Assembly (NCBI RefSeq): GCF_016185115.1
Contig: NZ_JACPOF010000015.1
Span: 62,001 to 126,000 of the forward strand
From: Polaromonas sp.
GTDB taxonomy: Bacteria > Pseudomonadota > Gammaproteobacteria > Burkholderiales > Burkholderiaceae_C
Reading direction: 5' to 3'
DNA: 64,000 nucleotides
Shown: piece by piece, positions 61,461 to 64,000 of the stretch
How positions within the stretch are numbered: position 1 is the first letter of the stretch
Layout of the letters: each line of letters starts with the position of its first letter
Translations under genes and position numbers: made by a program
Notes under the pieces: generated by a model
What the model was told of the DNA's origin: nothing
What the model saw: the letters and a program-made list of their open reading frames with translations, nothing else
Database searches by the model: none

Positions 61461-62851
61461 TGACATTGCAGCAAGCGCTCGGCTGGGTTGGCTCCGGTGT
61501 CCTGGTGGGCAATCCCCTGCTGGCGGTGAAGCGTGTGCATACCGATACGCGCACCTTGCAGGAAGGGGATTTGTTTGTCGCGCTGAAGGGCGAGCGTTTC
61601 GATGCGAATTTGTTTTTGTCCGAGGCCAGGCAGCAGGGGGCGACGGCGGCCATTTCCCATGGCGGCCTGGCGGCTGCCGGACTTGATGGCCTTGAAGTCA
61701 TGGATTCAAGGCTGGCCCTCGGGCGTCTCGCAGCTGGCTGGCGCGCCCAATTCGACTTGCCGCTGATTGCCGTAACGGGCAGCAATGGCAAAACCACCGT
61801 GACGCAGATGATTGCCTCCATCCTGCGTGCATGGAAGCAGGGCGATGCGTTTTCAACCGAAGGCAATCTCAACAACGATATCGGTGTGCCGCTCACGTTG
61901 TTGCGCCTGAGGCAGCACCACAGCGCGGGTGTGGTCGAACTGGGCATGAATCACCCCGGTGAGATTGCCTATCTTGCAGGGATTGCGCGGCCTACGGTAG
62001 CGCTGGTCAACAATGCGCAGCGTGAACATCTTGAGTTCATGGCCACAGTGGAAGCTGTCGCCCGGGAGAACGGATCGGTCATCGCATCGCTGGGCGGGGA
62101 GGGCACCGCCGTGTTCCCGGCGGACGATGTCTACACACCACTCTGGAAATCTCTGGCTGGTTCCCGCAAGGTGCTGACTTTTGCGGAAGCTGCCGGCACT
62201 GCTGATGTCACGGGCTCAGCGCGCTGGTCGGGAAATTCGTGGGACGTCCAGGCGCAAACATCCCGGGGTCCTGTTGATTTCACGCTCCGGATCGCAGGCC
62301 GTCATAACGTCAAGAATGCACTCGCCGCGACGGCTTGTGCGCTGGCTGCAGGCTGTCCCTTGACGAACATCGCTGCCGGACTCTCCACCTTCGAACCGGT
62401 CAAGGGGCGTTCACGTGCATTGGTGATCCAGGTCGGCGGCAGGCCGCTCAACCTGGTGGATGACACCTACAACGCCAACCCCGATTCCATGCGTGCAGCG
62501 ATTGACGTGCTGGCTGAACTGCCTGGGCCGCGTCTGCTGGTGATGGGCGACATGGGCGAGGTGGGCAATGAAGGCCCGGCCTTTCATCGTGAAGCCGGCG
62601 GATATGCCCGCGAACGCGGCGTCGACAAACTGTTTGCGCTCGGCGTGCAGTCGGCACTGGCGGCCAGCAGTTTTGGGGCTGGCCGGCATTTCGCCGACAT
62701 CGAGTCGCTTAACAAGGCGGTGCTCGCCGAGCTTTCCGGGCTTGGCAGCGTACTGGTCAAGGGCTCGCGTTTCATGAAGATGGAGCGCGCGGTGCAGGCG
62801 ATGACCGACTACACACAAAAGAATCCTGAGGGGGAACGTCATGCTGCTTAA
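61457..62851 (+). CDS. murF: UDP-MurNAc-pentapeptide synthetase MurF
   Basis: A 464-residue Mur ligase adding D-Ala-D-Ala. The ATP loop GSNGKTT is at residues 108-114, [15 protein letters not shown] and [11 protein letters not shown] are MurF landmarks, and [18 protein letters not shown] is in the C-terminal domain. Start overlaps murE; the end overlaps mraY by 11 bases. Confidence 0.96.
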   Translation: MMTLQQALGWVGSGVLVGNPLLAVKRVHTDTRTLQEGDLFVALKGERFDANLFLSEARQQGATAAISHGGLAAAGLDGLEVMDSRLALGRLAAGWRAQFDLPLIAVTGSNGKTTVTQMIASILRAWKQGDAFSTEGNLNNDIGVPLTLLRLRQHHSAGVVELGMNHPGEIAYLAGIARPTVALVNNAQREHLEFMATVEAVARENGSVIASLGGEGTAVFPADDVYTPLWKSLAGSRKVLTFAEAAGTADVTGSARWSGNSWDVQAQTSRGPVDFTLRIAGRHNVKNALAATACALAAGCPLTNIAAGLSTFEPVKGRSRALVIQVGGRPLNLVDDTYNANPDSMRAAIDVLAELPGPRLLVMGDMGEVGNEGPAFHREAGGYARERGVDKLFALGVQSALAASSFGAGRHFADIESLNKAVLAELSGLGSVLVKGSRFMKMERAVQAMTDYTQKNPEGERHAA

Positions 62852-64000
62852 CCTGGCCCAGTGGCTCCAGTCGCTTTCCCCTGAACTCGGTTTTTTCCGT
62901 GTCTTTCAATACCTGACCCTGCGTGCGGTGATGGCTGCACTGACGGCACTGCTGATCGGCCTGATTGCCGGTCCTTTTGTCATCCGCAGGCTGGTGTCGC
63001 TGAAGATCGGCCAGCCAATACGCGAATACGCGATGCAGACCCACCTCAACAAGAGCGGGACGCCAACCATGGGCGGTGTACTCATACTGCTGGCGATTGC
63101 GATCGCCACGCTGCTTTGGGCAGACCTGTCCAACCGTTTTGTCTGGATCGTGCTGCTGGTGACGCTGGGCTTTGGCGCCATCGGCTGGGCTGACGACTGG
63201 CGCAAGGTCGTACACAAAGACCCCGAAGGCATGCGCTCGCGCGAGAAATACTTGTGGCAATCGCTGATCGGCCTGGTTGCCGCGCTCTACCTCGTGTTCA
63301 GCATTTCGGAGAGTTCCAACCTGCGGGTGATCGGGCTGTTTGTGAGCTGGGTGCAGTCAGGGTTTGATGTCAACCTTCCGCCCAAGGCAGGTCTGCTGGT
63401 TCCATTCGTCAAGGAGGTGAGCTATCCGCTGGGCGTGTTCGGTTTTGTCATCCTGACCTACCTGGTCATTGTGGGATCGAGCAACGCCGTGAATCTGACT
63501 GACGGCCTGGACGGCCTGGCCATCATGCCTGTAGTGATGGTGGGTTCTGCACTGGGTGTGTTTGCCTATGTGACGGGCAGTTCGGTTTTCTCGAAGTACC
63601 TGCTCTTTCCCTACATTCCGGGCTCCGGCGAGTTGCTGATCTTTTGTTCGGCCATGGCCGGTGCGGGTCTTGCATTTTTGTGGTTCAACACACATCCAGC
63701 CCAGGTTTTCATGGGCGATGTGGGCGCGCTGGCCCTGGGTGCAGCTTTGGGAACTGTGGCCGTCATCGTGCGCCAGGAAATTGTGCTGGCCATCATGGGC
63801 GGCATATTTGTGGCTGAAGCCCTGTCGGTGATGCTGCAGGTCGTGTATTTCAAATACACCAAGAAGCGTTTTGGCACCGGCAGGCGCATCCTGAAGATGG
63901 CGCCCCTGCACCACCATTTTGAAAAGAGCGGCTGGAAAGAAACCCAGGTGGTTGTGCGTTTCTGGATCATCACCATGCTGCTGTGCCTGGTTGGTCTTTC
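62841..64000 (+). CDS. mraY: Phospho-MurNAc-pentapeptide transferase MraY, 3' end beyond the window
   Basis: 386 codons are present with no stop before the window edge; full members in this order are around 390 residues, so only a few are missing. An integral membrane enzyme making lipid I from UDP-MurNAc-pentapeptide and undecaprenyl phosphate. D118-D119 in [18 protein letters not shown] and the His motif PLHHHFE are the catalytic landmarks; STP-type loop [12 protein letters not shown] is near residue 69. The ribosome site GGGGGAA and the ATG at 62841 lie inside the end of murF. Confidence 0.95.
   Translation, partial: MLLNLAQWLQSLSPELGFFRVFQYLTLRAVMAALTALLIGLIAGPFVIRRLVSLKIGQPIREYAMQTHLNKSGTPTMGGVLILLAIAIATLLWADLSNRFVWIVLLVTLGFGAIGWADDWRKVVHKDPEGMRSREKYLWQSLIGLVAALYLVFSISESSNLRVIGLFVSWVQSGFDVNLPPKAGLLVPFVKEVSYPLGVFGFVILTYLVIVGSSNAVNLTDGLDGLAIMPVVMVGSALGVFAYVTGSSVFSKYLLFPYIPGSGELLIFCSAMAGAGLAFLWFNTHPAQVFMGDVGALALGAALGTVAVIVRQEIVLAIMGGIFVAEALSVMLQVVYFKYTKKRFGTGRRILKMAPLHHHFEKSGWKETQVVVRFWIITMLLCLVGL

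Overview
The window is a chromosomal stretch of a betaproteobacterium, most likely family Comamonadaceae (Polaromonas, Rhodoferax or a close relative). The evidence is the high GC, the gene content (Bug/TctC receptor, TRAP and TctAB transporters, single-cysteine DksA, a long lysine/alanine/proline-rich tail) and three families of intergenic repeats of the kind I associate with comamonads. No database search was possible, so the genus is an inference.

Layout. 1-645: 3' part of a fumarylacetoacetate-hydrolase-family gene. 758-10848: a fatty-acid beta-oxidation locus (TetR regulator, acyl-CoA dehydrogenase, fused hydroxyacyl-CoA dehydrogenase/enoyl-CoA hydratase, two thioesterase-like proteins, thiolase, alpha/beta hydrolase, a second crotonase). 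11025-14649 (minus): htpX, then pyrC with a NYN nuclease-like gene and a DUF3025 gene. 14844-17731: a dctQMP TRAP transporter. 17876-23045 (minus): the glutamate/aspartate ABC transporter gltIJKL, followed by a fifth gene in the same direction that joins a secreted caspase-like domain to a copy of the GltI binding protein. 23454-27440: two LysR regulators and a two-subunit Rieske oxygenase. 27771-31031: an ECF42-type sigma factor with two DGPF proteins, an SRPBCC protein and a VOC protein. 31059-36940: thioesterases, an Atm1-like ABC exporter, a ProQ-type RNA chaperone and flavoenzymes. 37203-37549: rnpB (RNase P RNA). 37590-45118: tctBA, regulators, a Nudix/metallo-beta-lactamase fusion, a Bug receptor and tandem carboxymuconolactone-decarboxylase-like proteins. 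45191-50896: dapF-DUF484-xerC, a degenerate GGDEF membrane sensor and rlmI. 51320-55880: a CobW-type GTPase, a DksA with a histone-H1-like extension and a STAS-like protein. 56306-64000: the start of the division and cell-wall (dcw) cluster, mraZ-rsmH-ftsL-ftsI-murE-murF-mraY, running off the window.

The most unusual item is the caspase/glutamate-receptor fusion at 17876-19768. It sits 24 bases after gltL, and its C-terminal half is nearly a second GltI. The arrangement suggests a periplasmic protease controlled by, or acting together with, acidic amino acid binding.

The second theme is repeats. Two ~264-bp elements with long inverted ends supply or overlap the stop codons of the genes they follow. 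Four copies of a composite element (palindrome plus an ~85-base block) lie between genes. Five copies of a short GC-rich repeat are present, two of them in tandem inside the dcw cluster, where they appear to supply the ftsL ribosome binding site.
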